A stretch of DNA of 8,794 nucleotides from an uncultured Campylobacter sp. (GCF_937997465.1 NZ_CALKTQ010000163.1:1-8794), one strand, 5' to 3'. Positions 1 to 6,093 are shown, counted from the first letter of the stretch. The notes: a model not told the origin generated them from the letters alone. Numbers and translations: made by a program.

Positions 1-146
1 AAGATCGCGTTTTTTTGGTATTTACTCTCTTTTTTTATAAGCGGCTCGAGGCTGCCCAGCACCTCGGTCGCAGCCTGCACAAACACGCCTTGGCCCGGAT
101 TGGTTCTTTTTATCCACTCCATCGTTTTTTCGATGTACTCGCTCAT
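1..146 (-). CDS. gdhA: NADP-specific glutamate dehydrogenase, N-terminal part (cut by window edge)
   Basis: Only the first 48 codons are in the window; the gene runs off the left edge. The visible protein begins MSEYIEKTMEWIKRTNPGQG and continues with a helix ending LEPLIKKESKYQKNAI. This matches the N-terminal helical region of hexameric GdhA, where E. coli has a KRDPNQTEFAQAV segment followed by an NPKYRQ segment leading to the conserved LER motif. The family converts 2-oxoglutarate, ammonium and NADPH to glutamate in the cytoplasm. The catalytic lysines and the Rossmann domain lie outside the window, so cofactor preference is inferred from family only. The ATG at 146 has a good ribosome site, AGGAG, about 5 bases upstream. 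It is transcribed leftward from the AT-rich spacer to its right and appears to be the first gene of its unit. Confidence 0.85.
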   Translation of the reverse strand, partial: MSEYIEKTMEWIKRTNPGQGVFVQAATEVLGSLEPLIKKESKYQKNAI

Positions 147-246
147 CTTCACTCCTATACGTCAAATTTTAGTAGTTGAATATTAACTCTCCTAGAAAAA
201 ATTTTTATTTAAATTTATTTTTATATTTTTATTTTAGGCGATAAGT

Positions 247-285
247 GTTACGTATCGAAACTAAATTTATCAAACGTAACTTTTT
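247..285. repeat. 7-bp inverted repeat followed by a T run
   Basis: GTTACGT (247-253) and ACGTAAC (274-280) form perfect 7-bp arms around a 20-base AT-rich loop, followed on the plus strand by TTTTT (281-285). It has the outline of a weak plus-strand terminator, but no plus-strand gene precedes it. It could instead be an operator about 100 bases upstream of gdhA. Function unknown. Confidence 0.35.
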
Positions 286-580
286 AGTAAATTTATTGTG
301 ACATTATTTTGCGCTTTAGCGTGAATTTTGATCGGCTCGGATACGGTTGTGTTAAATCTAGGAGCTTGAAATTTACGGCTGCGCGATTTTGCGTATTTTA
401 CGAGTTTGGGTCAAATTTGAAAATTATCGGCAAATTTGTGGCTATTCTCGTCAAATTTATTTTTTGGCTAAATTTGAGCTTGCTGTAAATACGGATTAAC
501 TTTGTGGGCTTGTTTTTAATCTATGTAAGGCGATAAATTTTGAAAATGCTGGAGTAAATTTGGGCGGGTTAAAATAGTAA

Positions 581-610
581 AAAATCAAATTTAGCCCAAA
601 GCGGGCTAAA
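581..610 (-). terminator. Intrinsic terminator after the small four-cysteine gene
   Basis: Read leftward, TTTAGCCC and GGGCTAAA (plus-strand arms 603-610 and 590-597) make an 8-bp perfect stem with a 5-base loop. It is followed by TTTGATTTTTT. It lies 5 bases beyond the stop codon of the gene at 616-804, as expected for a rho-independent terminator of that leftward transcript. Confidence 0.8.
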
Positions 611-615
611 ATCGA

Positions 616-804
616 TTACATATCCTCTTTGATTTCGTCGTTGCTGCGAACGACTAGGCCCGAGCCGTGGATGACGCTAGGGATGCATGCAGTGCAGATA
701 TCGACCTCTTCGCCGTTTTTGTGGGCGCGGATAAATACGGCGTTTTCGTTTTCCGTGCTTTTTTGTCCGCAGACGTTGCAAACTACGATATTTTCAGTTC
801 TCAT
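616..804 (-). CDS. Small hypothetical protein with two CxxC motifs (zinc-ribbon-like)
   Basis: A 62-residue acidic protein. Cys9-x-x-Cys12 and Cys37-x-x-Cys40 are spaced like a zinc ribbon or knuckle, with CNVC near the N-terminus and CTAC after a short charged beta-like stretch. This suggests one structural metal ion, probably zinc. There is no signal peptide or membrane segment, so it is probably cytoplasmic. The ATG at 804 is preceded by AAGGAAAAC, a good ribosome site, and a strong terminator sits just after the stop; together these argue for a real gene. It follows the EI24-like membrane gene on the same strand with a 62-base gap, so the two may be co-transcribed. I do not recognise a named family. 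The frames on the opposite strand over this region look like shadows. Confidence 0.75.
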   Translation of the reverse strand: MRTENIVVCNVCGQKSTENENAVFIRAHKNGEEVDICTACIPSVIHGSGLVVRSNDEIKEDM

Positions 805-866
805 TTGTTTTCCTTTTTTAAAAATTTCGGCTTATTTTATTTATTTTTTCGCTGATTTGAAATGAT

Positions 867-1601
867 TTACGTCAAGCGTGAAGTCTCGCGTAAAAAGAAA
901 AAATGCGAAAAATAAATAACGAAAAAAACCTGCAAGAAAAGTCCGAAAATAGGCACCAAACAAAGCAGGTAAAAGCACAGCGCGGCGGCTTTAAATTTAT
1001 ATCCGCCGTAGTCCAGCAAATAAAGCTCAAATTTGTGCCGCGAGAGGGCGTTTGGCGCGATGTCGATGAAGAGTAGCGAATAATAAAGGTAAAAAAACGC
1101 CGGGTGCAGGGCGAGGAAATTTAGTGCGGGCACGGCTAAAATCGGCACGCAAATAAGCGCGATTAGGATAAATTTGAGTAAAATTTGACCCATGAGAGCC
1201 GTTTGGCGAGCTAGGCTGATGTTTGCCAGCTGCGACTCGTCCACGCGGTAGTGCCTGCGGTTTATCTCGCGGGCGATCGTCGGCGTTAGAAAGCCCGCAA
1301 CCGCGAGCGCGCAAAAAACCGAAAGCATGACGACCAGATATGCGCCGACAGCGTAAAATATCGCGCCGATGAGCCATTTTGCGATGCCTAGGCTAAGGAT
1401 TTTAGCCGCCATCGGATACTCGGCCAGCGCGCCCGCCTCGCCCGATACGGCCTCGTTTAGCGCCTCGTATAGCTCACGTCCGCCAAACATCGCGATCACT
1501 GCGATGATGATCGCAGAAAAAACGAGCGGCAGGATAGAGAGCGCGATAAATTTGGGCGTGAAAAGGTCCTTTAACGAAAGGCGTAAAATATCAGCGAGCA
1601 A
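867..1601 (-). CDS. EI24/CysZ-like integral membrane protein
   Basis: A 244-residue inner-membrane protein with a short amphipathic N-terminus and hydrophobic segments at about residues 18-39, 76-104, 137-175 and 205-235. The layout, the LKDLFTPKF start and the TPTIAREI sequence after the second hydrophobic block fit the EI24 domain family, which includes the E. coli sulfate permease CysZ. In Campylobacter such proteins are usually annotated only as EI24 domain-containing; sulfate transport is not established and no cys genes are nearby. The start is a TTG at 1601, chosen because GGAG lies 7 bases upstream and the frame opens into the conserved N-terminus. The only nearby upstream ATG (1612) is in a different frame and reads just 13 codons. 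The gene precedes the four-cysteine gene on the same strand. Confidence 0.8.
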   Translation of the reverse strand: MLADILRLSLKDLFTPKFIALSILPLVFSAIIIAVIAMFGGRELYEALNEAVSGEAGALAEYPMAAKILSLGIAKWLIGAIFYAVGAYLVVMLSVFCALAVAGFLTPTIAREINRRHYRVDESQLANISLARQTALMGQILLKFILIALICVPILAVPALNFLALHPAFFYLYYSLLFIDIAPNALSRHKFELYLLDYGGYKFKAAALCFYLLCLVPIFGLFLQVFFVIYFSHFFFLRETSRLT

Positions 1602-1858
1602 CGAATCTCCATTTGTTTAAATTTATGCCGTTTTGCGGCAAAAGGGCGTTTGGGGCGCGGCGGCTTTTCTAAATTTGACGCGCATTTTTTGCTTTGCGCA
1701 AAGCGGCGCGGCGAATGTTTCCAATGGCGCGCAAATTTAACGTGAGCATAGACTTCGCGGCTAAATTTGACCGATTTAAATTCGGCTGCAAATTTAGTTA
1801 AATTTATCAAATTTGGCCCGCTTTTTGTGGCGCTAGACTTGCATGCGGCGTAAATTTT

Positions 1859-1882
1859 TGCCGGCTAAACGGCAGGTTTTTT
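1859..1882 (+). terminator. Weak terminator-like hairpin, plus orientation
   Basis: TGCCG (1859-1863) and CGGCA (1870-1874) pair around a 6-base loop, then GG and a run of six T follow. The shape is that of a short rho-independent terminator reading rightward, but no plus-strand gene ends here. It may be chance or may block antisense transcription into dut. Confidence 0.25.
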
Positions 1883-1942
1883 CAAGCACAGCTAAACCGT
1901 GCCCAAATTTAACCGCCCGCAACTTAAACTGCCTGGCGGCGA

Positions 1943-1963
1943 GTTAAATTTGCTAAATTTAAC
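1943..1963. repeat. Near-perfect AT palindrome with 9-bp arms
   Basis: GTTAAATTT (1943-1951) and AAATTTAAC (1955-1963) are exact inverted copies separated by GCT. It lies about 40 bases behind the dut stop codon. It lacks the GC-rich stem of a terminator and may be a protein-binding palindrome or simply two facing copies of the common spacer word. Confidence 0.5.
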
Positions 1964-2001
1964 GATCCAAGCGCAAATTTAGCCCGCAAAGCCGTCAAAT
2001 T

Positions 2002-2697
2002 TTATTTTACCGCCTTGTACTCGGCCTCTAGCGCGGCGTAGATATCATCCACGCTTTTTAGCCCGCGAGCTAGAATCTCGTTCATCACGGCGTTATCTTC
2101 TTTGCCGTTCCAGACCTTTTTATACGCACCCTCTTTGTAGCCGTGATCTTGGCGGAAGCGATTTAGCACGTTTTTACCTACGTAGCACTCGTAAAGCGAG
2201 CTAAGATTTACGCCGCATTTTAGGCTCATCGAGAAGTAAATTTTAAGCAGGTCAAAGAGCGAATACTCAAAGCCGGAGCACTTGTTTATGAGCATTTCGA
2301 CGTCGTTTATGATCTCGTAGATGTTTTCATCAGCGACGTTAAACGGCTCGCGGCAAAACGCATCAAAGCCGCTGCTAGCGCAGATGTCGCTTGAGAGCTT
2401 TGCGATATCGCCGAGGTTATTTAGCTTGTACTGCTCGAGCATCAAGCTCATCAAAAAGTGCCAGATATCCACGACCTCGACGCACAGATTTTCTTCATTT
2501 GTCGGTGCGTTTATGCTTTTCCAGTGCTTCCAGGCAAAGCTATCTATGAGCTCGGCGCACTCCATATATATGCAGCGTTTCCAGTTGATGAGTTTGCCGT
2601 TTTTGTTGATGCCGTTTTCCCAGCCGATGCCGTTGGTATCGTCGTTTAGGCTCTGCTGGAGATTTAGCATTTGGGTGATTTTTTCATTCGCGTTCAT
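2002..2697 (-). CDS. dut: dUTPase, all-alpha dimeric type
   Basis: A 231-residue cytoplasmic enzyme that hydrolyses dUTP to dUMP and pyrophosphate, keeping uracil out of DNA and supplying dUMP for thymidylate synthesis. It belongs to the dimeric, all-helical MazG-related dUTPases, not the trimeric beta-barrel type, and resembles the structurally known C. jejuni enzyme along its length. The ExxE metal motif is Glu46 and Glu49 within CIYMECAELIDSFAWKHWK. The partner acidic pair is Glu74 and Asp77 in VEVVDIWHF. The downstream segment KNVLNRFRQDHGYKEG and the KVWNGKEDN sequence complete the substrate pocket. Length is normal for the family. The ATG at 2697 is preceded by AGGAAAATTT. It lies 54 bases behind the 171-residue gene on the same strand, with its own likely -10 box between. 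Confidence 0.93.
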   Translation of the reverse strand: MNANEKITQMLNLQQSLNDDTNGIGWENGINKNGKLINWKRCIYMECAELIDSFAWKHWKSINAPTNEENLCVEVVDIWHFLMSLMLEQYKLNNLGDIAKLSSDICASSGFDAFCREPFNVADENIYEIINDVEMLINKCSGFEYSLFDLLKIYFSMSLKCGVNLSSLYECYVGKNVLNRFRQDHGYKEGAYKKVWNGKEDNAVMNEILARGLKSVDDIYAALEAEYKAVK

Positions 2698-2724
2698 AAA
2701 TTTTCCTATTTTTAAAATTTATGA

Positions 2725-2732
2725 ATTATAGC
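2725..2732 (-). promoter_or_regulatory. Probable dut promoter -10 box
   Basis: Read leftward the sequence is GCTATAAT, a perfect extended-looking -10 hexamer about 27 bases before the dut ATG. Upstream it is T-rich, as in Campylobacter sigma-70 promoters, which often lack a clear -35. It lies between the two genes, so dut may be transcribed both from here and by read-through. Confidence 0.5.
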
Positions 2733-2751
2733 GAAAATTTTAAACCGCGAA

Positions 2752-3267
2752 CTAAACGTAAAATTTAAAGCTATCCAGCTGAGAAATGAGCTCGTCAAAG
2801 AGCTTTTTGGAGTTTTGAAGTAGTCTGTTATCCGCTTTGTTTTGCTCCATCAGCCTATCAAAAAGCTTTAGCATGCCGTCTGCGATAAAATTTTTATGAT
2901 TTGCGTCTTTTATCTCGGGAAGCTCCTTGCGAAGGGAGTTTGCGAGATTTGTCACGCGTGAAAATATCGGATCCTCGCCATCTTTGACGTTTTTCATAAA
3001 TTTATCTATGCTGGGCACTATTTTTTCTAGAGCGATTGCTAGTTCCTCTTTATCGCGCGCGTCCAGACCGTCGCCTTTATACGAAAAGCTATAGCCGTAC
3101 TCGTGCGTGAGAGTGAGCGCAGATGCCGATGCGCCCGCTGTTTTAGCGCTAGCGTAGTCTACTGTTTTGTTATCGTACATTTTTAGATTTATTTCGTCGC
3201 CGCTACTGGTTTTAAAGCTAAAATCAAAGCTGTTTAGGCTCGCGCTTTGGTAGTTTTGTAGTTTCAT
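2752..3267 (-). CDS. Hypothetical protein, DUF5610-like N-terminal pattern
   Basis: A 171-residue, highly charged protein without a signal peptide or membrane segment. The N-terminal half (about 10-75) has an alternating pattern, with FDFSFKTSSGDEINLKMYD followed by YGYSFSYKGDGLD. The C-terminal half (about 72-165) is predicted helical, with DKEELAIALEKIVPSIDKF and an end LFDELISQLDSF. The order 'strand pattern with a GDE turn, then YSFSY, then a charged helix with I..F' recalls DUF5610-type proteins of unknown function, but I hold this loosely. No nucleotide-binding P-loop is visible. The ATG at 3267 has AAGGACGG upstream. It is the first gene of a leftward pair with dut, which is the only hint at context. 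Confidence 0.75.
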   Translation of the reverse strand: MKLQNYQSASLNSFDFSFKTSSGDEINLKMYDNKTVDYASAKTAGASASALTLTHEYGYSFSYKGDGLDARDKEELAIALEKIVPSIDKFMKNVKDGEDPIFSRVTNLANSLRKELPEIKDANHKNFIADGMLKLFDRLMEQNKADNRLLQNSKKLFDELISQLDSFKFYV

Positions 3268-3354
3268 AATTTGCCGTCCTTTTGGCTTTATATCGGCTAA
3301 ATTTCTTTTTTCTTAATACCCCTTGCGCTAAAATCACTCAAAAAAAGGATGAAA
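3268..3354. promoter_or_regulatory. Divergent promoter region
   Basis: This 87-base spacer separates the leftward hypothetical/dut pair from the rightward DUF1294-like/YhbP-like pair. Rightward, gcTAAAAT at 3327-3334 is a likely -10 box about 20 bases before the ATG at 3355. Leftward, TATAAA at 3287-3292 is a weaker candidate close to the ribosome site of the 171-residue gene. The region between is T-rich. Confidence 0.5.
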
Positions 3355-3732
3355 ATGTGCTGTTTTGCAACGCGCGTATTTTTGCTCATTAGCGCGACCG
3401 TTTTGAGCTTTGTTTTGCACGGATTTTTCCCGCAAATTCCCGTCGTCGCGTTTTATTTTTTACTGGCAAATTTGATCTCGCTTACGATATTTTCGCTATT
3501 TTTCGCGGGCAAACTCCCAAGCTTCGTTAAGCCCGCGGCAGTGCACTATTTTAGCTTTATCGGCGGCTTTGCGGCTGGGCTTGGGGTGGCTTTATTTAAA
3601 CGCGAAAAAGCGGGAGCTAAATTTGTCAAAATCGAGCTTTTTATCTTTGTTTTTTGGCTAGTTTTAGCTTGCTTTTTGGCGCTAAATTTTAGCTGGGTTT
3701 CGGCAAATTTGACTCAAATTTTTAGCGCTTAA
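3355..3732 (+). CDS. DUF1294-like small membrane protein
   Basis: A protein of 125 residues with four predicted membrane segments, at about residues 5-22, 27-49, 62-80 and 90-111. The loop AVHYFSFIGGFAAGLGVALFK followed by a basic stretch and KFVKIELF resembles the DUF1294 core, in which a glycine-rich helix is followed by a basic HK-type motif and a phenylalanine. Function of that family is unknown. Two in-frame ATGs exist, at 3349 and 3355. I prefer 3355 because AAGGA then sits 5 bases upstream, whereas for 3349 the AGG touches the start codon. It is the first gene of a rightward pair; the next starts 10 bases after its stop. Confidence 0.7.
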   Translation: MCCFATRVFLLISATVLSFVLHGFFPQIPVVAFYFLLANLISLTIFSLFFAGKLPSFVKPAAVHYFSFIGGFAAGLGVALFKREKAGAKFVKIELFIFVFWLVLACFLALNFSWVSANLTQIFSA

Positions 3733-3742
3733 GGCGGACGAA

Positions 3743-4150
3743 ATGGATGAGAAAATTTTAAAATTTATCCGCAAAATGCACCTGCTTAGCCTTGCTGTTT
3801 TAGATGATGGCAGACCATACTGCGCGAGCTGCTTTTACGCTTTTGACGAGGAAAATTTGGCTTTTATTGTAGCTGGCGGAGAGCAGAGCGCTCACGTGAG
3901 GGCGTTTTTAGCAGAGCCTGGCGTAGCCGGCACGGTAGCGCTTGATACGAAGGTGGTGGGCAAGATAGAGGGCGTGCAGTTTCGCGCCCTAGCCGCCCCC
4001 GCAACCGCGCAGCAGATGAAAATCTACTTCGCGCGCTTTCCTTATGCTTTGGCGATGAACCCGAGCCTTTATGCTTTGAGCCTAGGCTGGGTTAAATTTA
4101 CGCATAATGCGTTGGGGTTTGGGAGGAAAATAATTTGGCAAAGAGCTTAA
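3743..4150 (+). CDS. YhbP/UPF0306-type protein, FMN-binding split-barrel fold
   Basis: A 135-residue cytoplasmic protein of the pyridoxamine-phosphate-oxidase-like split barrel superfamily, closest in pattern to E. coli YhbP (UPF0306). Shared features in order are CASCFYAFDEENLAFI (27-42), AGGEQSAHVRAF (44-55), AGTVALD (62-68), IEGVQFRA (75-82), a RFP helix (98-100) and the C-terminal signature KFTHNALGFGRKIIW (118-132), which in YhbP reads almost the same. The family's biochemical role is not established; flavin binding is inferred from fold. The ATG at 3743 has AAGG about 8 bases upstream, and the gene follows the DUF1294-like gene by 10 bases, so the two should share a transcript. Length is close to the family's usual size. 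Confidence 0.8.
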   Translation: MDEKILKFIRKMHLLSLAVLDDGRPYCASCFYAFDEENLAFIVAGGEQSAHVRAFLAEPGVAGTVALDTKVVGKIEGVQFRALAAPATAQQMKIYFARFPYALAMNPSLYALSLGWVKFTHNALGFGRKIIWQRA

Positions 4151-4162
4151 TTTTGGCTATTT

Positions 4163-4461
4163 GCGGCTTGTCTCGCGAGTGCTTTTAAATGATTTCGTAA
4201 ATTTCGCCCTGCGACAGACTATATGTCTAGTCTTGGGACGAAATTTACTTCAAAACATTTAAAATCATCTCACGATACTTCGCCTTAACTATTTATGTAA
4301 AATTTGAAGTCGAAATTCTCGAATTTGAACGCAAAGAGTCAAGGCGAAGCATTTTTGTGATAGACGAGGCGGATGAGCAAGGGCAAAGGAGCGTATAATA
4401 TAATACGTGACTGAAGCCGACTGAGCCGCTAACGACGTATGGCGGAAAAAAGACAAGCCGC
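4163..4461. repeat. Structured 299-bp intergenic element with 11-bp terminal inverted repeats
   Basis: GCGGCTTGTCT at 4163-4173 and AGACAAGCCGC at 4451-4461 are exact inverted copies that frame almost the entire gap between two convergent genes. Inside are three further foldable units: a long imperfect hairpin (4183-4264), a 13-base inverted pair with one mismatch (4278-4290 with 4337-4349), and a palindrome around GCGTATAATATAATACGT (4391-4408). A short direct repeat GACTGA-AGCC/GACTGA-GCC (4409-4425) precedes the right end. No target-site duplication is obvious. The layout fits a miniature inverted-repeat element or a dispersed Campylobacter intergenic repeat; copies elsewhere in the genome would be needed to settle it. 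No convincing gene lies inside. Confidence 0.5.
4183..4264. repeat. Long imperfect hairpin inside the structured element
   Basis: The arms nest in three blocks: TTTTAAATG (4183-4191) with CATTTAAAA (4256-4264), GTAAATTTCG (4197-4206) with CGAAATTTAC (4239-4248), and AGACTA (4216-4221) with TAGTCT (4228-4233). CCC/GGG adds three more pairs next to a single-base bulge. It lies just behind the stop of the rightward gene at 4150 and could also protect or end that transcript, although no T run follows directly. Confidence 0.65.
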
Positions 4462-4470
4462 TAAAATTGC

Positions 4471-6003
4471 TTAATTAAAAATGTCTAGTTTTTTGTCATA
4501 TTCCTTTGTCTCCACTCCAAAAAACCCAAGCAACGAGCTAAAAACATTATCGTGCGAGACAGCGTCGTCCTTTTGCGCGCGCAGGCGAGATAGCGTCCTT
4601 TCATCGTTCGTATACGCCATCATCGGGATGTGCTTTTGCGTCTCTGGCGCGATGGCGTAGGGCATGCCGTGCAGATAGATGCCGTTTTCGCCCAGGCTCT
4701 CGCCGTGATCGGAGAAGTACCAAACCGCGCTTTTATCGCCGCCCGCGTCCTTGACTGCCTTGATGACCTCGTCAATAAAAAAATCCGTAAAAAGCAGCGT
4801 GTTGTCGTATGTGTTTACGATACTATCGCTATCGCAGGAGCTAAGCTCGCTCGTGTCGCAAGTCGGGGTAAATTTGCGAAATTCGCTCGGATAGCGCGCG
4901 TAGTAGGCCGGGCCGTGCGAGCCTTGCAGGTGCAGGACGATTATCTCGTTTTGCGCGAGATTTTCGAGGCGTTTTTTTAAGGAGGGCAGCATATTCGTAT
5001 CATATCCGGCGTCAAAATACTCGACGTCGCCCGCGTCCAAGCGGTCGCAAACGCCCTTGCACTTGCCCGAGTTGTTGCCTAGCCACACAACCTTGACGCC
5101 CGCGCGTTTTAGGATATCAAGCGCGTTTTCGCTAAATTCTTTGCTGCTGTATTCTTTTCTCGTGGACTTTGAGAACAGGCACGGCAGAGAGACAGCTGTC
5201 GCAGTTCCGCACGAGCGAGCGTCGCCGAAATAGACCAAATTTGGCTCATTTTTCGTGTAAAAATTCGTATCGTTCTTGGCGTATCCGCCGAGCGAATAGT
5301 TTTTCGCGCGGGCCGTTTCACCAACGATCAGCACCATTAGCCGTCGCTCATCGCTTGGCCTCATCGTCGCGTCTAGACCGATTTGTTTAAATTCGGGCTT
5401 AAAAAACTCGAGTTTTACGTATTTTTGCGCCGCGTAAATCGGATAAAACGGCAGGTTGTAGGCTCTAATGAAGCTATTTTCGCGAAAAAACGGGATGATG
5501 GATTTGGTTTGCGGCAAAAATAGAGCCACCGCTAGCGCTAGAAATCCGAAAAATGCGGCAAATTTGACCTTTAGATGCCGCCTCGCGCTGCCGTACTCAA
5601 TCGTCGTAAACGCGACTAAAAGGCAGGGCAAAACGCCCAAAAATAGCATATAGCAAACGAGCTTTGGATTTAAAAAGCTTAAGACTTCGCCTGCGTCCGT
5701 TTGCGCAACGTTTCTTATCATTTCGCTATCGATTATGATACCGTAGCTTTGCATGAAGTAGCTGCTGCCACACGTAATGGCAATCGCAGCGATACTAACG
5801 GGCTTAGCTAAATACGGTAAAAAAATGAGCGAAAATAGCGCGCAAAGCAGCGAAAAATAGATGATCGGCAGACTCGCGGCCATAGGCGCGTCCGCGTCAA
5901 AACTAAGCTTTGAGTAGGCGAATTTAAATAATGTGAAATTTAGTGCAGCGATAAAAACGGCGTTTAAAATCGTAAATTTAAACCAAGAAATATGTAGCTT
6001 CAT
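4471..6003 (-). CDS. eptA: Phosphoethanolamine transferase, EptA/EptC family
   Basis: A 510-residue inner-membrane enzyme with a periplasmic catalytic domain. It moves phosphoethanolamine from phosphatidylethanolamine to lipid A; the C. jejuni orthologue EptC also modifies the flagellar rod protein FlgG and N-glycans, and such modification lowers binding of polymyxin-type peptides. Five hydrophobic segments fall at about 8-30, 45-63, 67-90, 114-136 and 147-165. The sulfatase-type domain follows from about 222. Metal and catalytic residues line up with MCR-1/EptA: Glu229 in VGETARA, nucleophile Thr269 in SCGTATAVSLPC, Asp432 and His433 in SDHGESLGENG, plus His363 (SHGPAYY) and His445 (YLHGMP). 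Cysteine pairs 265/275 and 382/390 match known disulfides; 315/319 is a third likely pair. The ATG at 6003 has AGGAAAGCT upstream. dgkA lies immediately upstream on the same strand. The symbol eptC would serve equally well. Confidence 0.93.
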   Translation of the reverse strand: MKLHISWFKFTILNAVFIAALNFTLFKFAYSKLSFDADAPMAASLPIIYFSLLCALFSLIFLPYLAKPVSIAAIAITCGSSYFMQSYGIIIDSEMIRNVAQTDAGEVLSFLNPKLVCYMLFLGVLPCLLVAFTTIEYGSARRHLKVKFAAFFGFLALAVALFLPQTKSIIPFFRENSFIRAYNLPFYPIYAAQKYVKLEFFKPEFKQIGLDATMRPSDERRLMVLIVGETARAKNYSLGGYAKNDTNFYTKNEPNLVYFGDARSCGTATAVSLPCLFSKSTRKEYSSKEFSENALDILKRAGVKVVWLGNNSGKCKGVCDRLDAGDVEYFDAGYDTNMLPSLKKRLENLAQNEIIVLHLQGSHGPAYYARYPSEFRKFTPTCDTSELSSCDSDSIVNTYDNTLLFTDFFIDEVIKAVKDAGGDKSAVWYFSDHGESLGENGIYLHGMPYAIAPETQKHIPMMAYTNDERTLSRLRAQKDDAVSHDNVFSSLLGFFGVETKEYDKKLDIFN

Positions 6004-6042
6004 AGCTTTCCTAATATTGATAATAAGAGTGGAACTTTATCC

Positions 6043-6061
6043 AAAAAAAGCTTAAAGCTTT
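6043..6061 (-). terminator. Weak terminator-like hairpin downstream of dgkA
   Basis: Read leftward, AAAGC and GCTTT pair around a 5-base loop and run into a stretch of seven T in total. The stem is short and AT-rich, so termination would be partial at best. It sits between dgkA and eptA. Confidence 0.3.
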
Positions 6062-6075
6062 AGTCTTTAACGGTA

Positions 6076-6093
6076 AAATTTGAGCTCAAATTT
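6076..6093. repeat. Perfect 18-bp palindrome AAATTTGAGCTCAAATTT
   Basis: The sequence equals its own reverse complement with no loop. It is made of two facing AAATTTGA words joined at GAGCTC, about 75 bases upstream of eptA. Dimeric regulators bind such sites, but the same word is extremely common in the spacers here, so it may be composition rather than an operator. Confidence 0.5.

Larger units (their letters stand above)
147..615. other. Gene-free AT-rich spacer upstream of gdhA
   Basis: No open frame with a ribosome site is visible here. The part nearest gdhA (about 160-240) is almost pure A/T, with long T and A runs, and probably holds the leftward gdhA promoter; TAAAAT- and TAATAT-like boxes are present but none is clearly best. 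The word AAATTT recurs about a dozen times, which seems typical of spacers in this genome. An inverted repeat at 247-280 and the terminator of the neighbouring small gene at 581-610 are listed separately. Confidence 0.6.
1602..2001. other. AAATTT-rich spacer without a credible gene
   Basis: This 400-base spacer lies behind dut and before the EI24-like gene, both leftward. AAATTT occurs about 13 times, alternating with GC-rich blocks. Several small inverted repeats occur: TGCCG/CGGCA at 1626-1640, TGCCG/CGGCA at 1859-1874 with a following T run on the plus strand, and arms GTTAAATTT/AAATTTAAC at 1943-1963. None is a clear leftward terminator for dut. A minus-strand frame at 1571-1810 runs through it, but it lacks a ribosome site and mostly translates the repeated words, so I do not call it a gene. 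Confidence 0.55.

Noticed and set aside
629..865. Plus-strand frames opposite the four-cysteine gene
   Set aside because: No ribosome site or domain; the opposite strand has a convincing gene with a terminator.
1571..1810. Minus-strand open frame of 79 codons upstream of the EI24-like gene
   Set aside because: It starts at a non-ATG codon without a ribosome site, is built of spacer words, and overlaps the start of a clear gene in another frame.
3349..3354. Upstream ATG of the DUF1294-like gene as the start
   Set aside because: The AGG touches this ATG with no spacing, whereas the ATG at 3355 has a normal 5-base gap.
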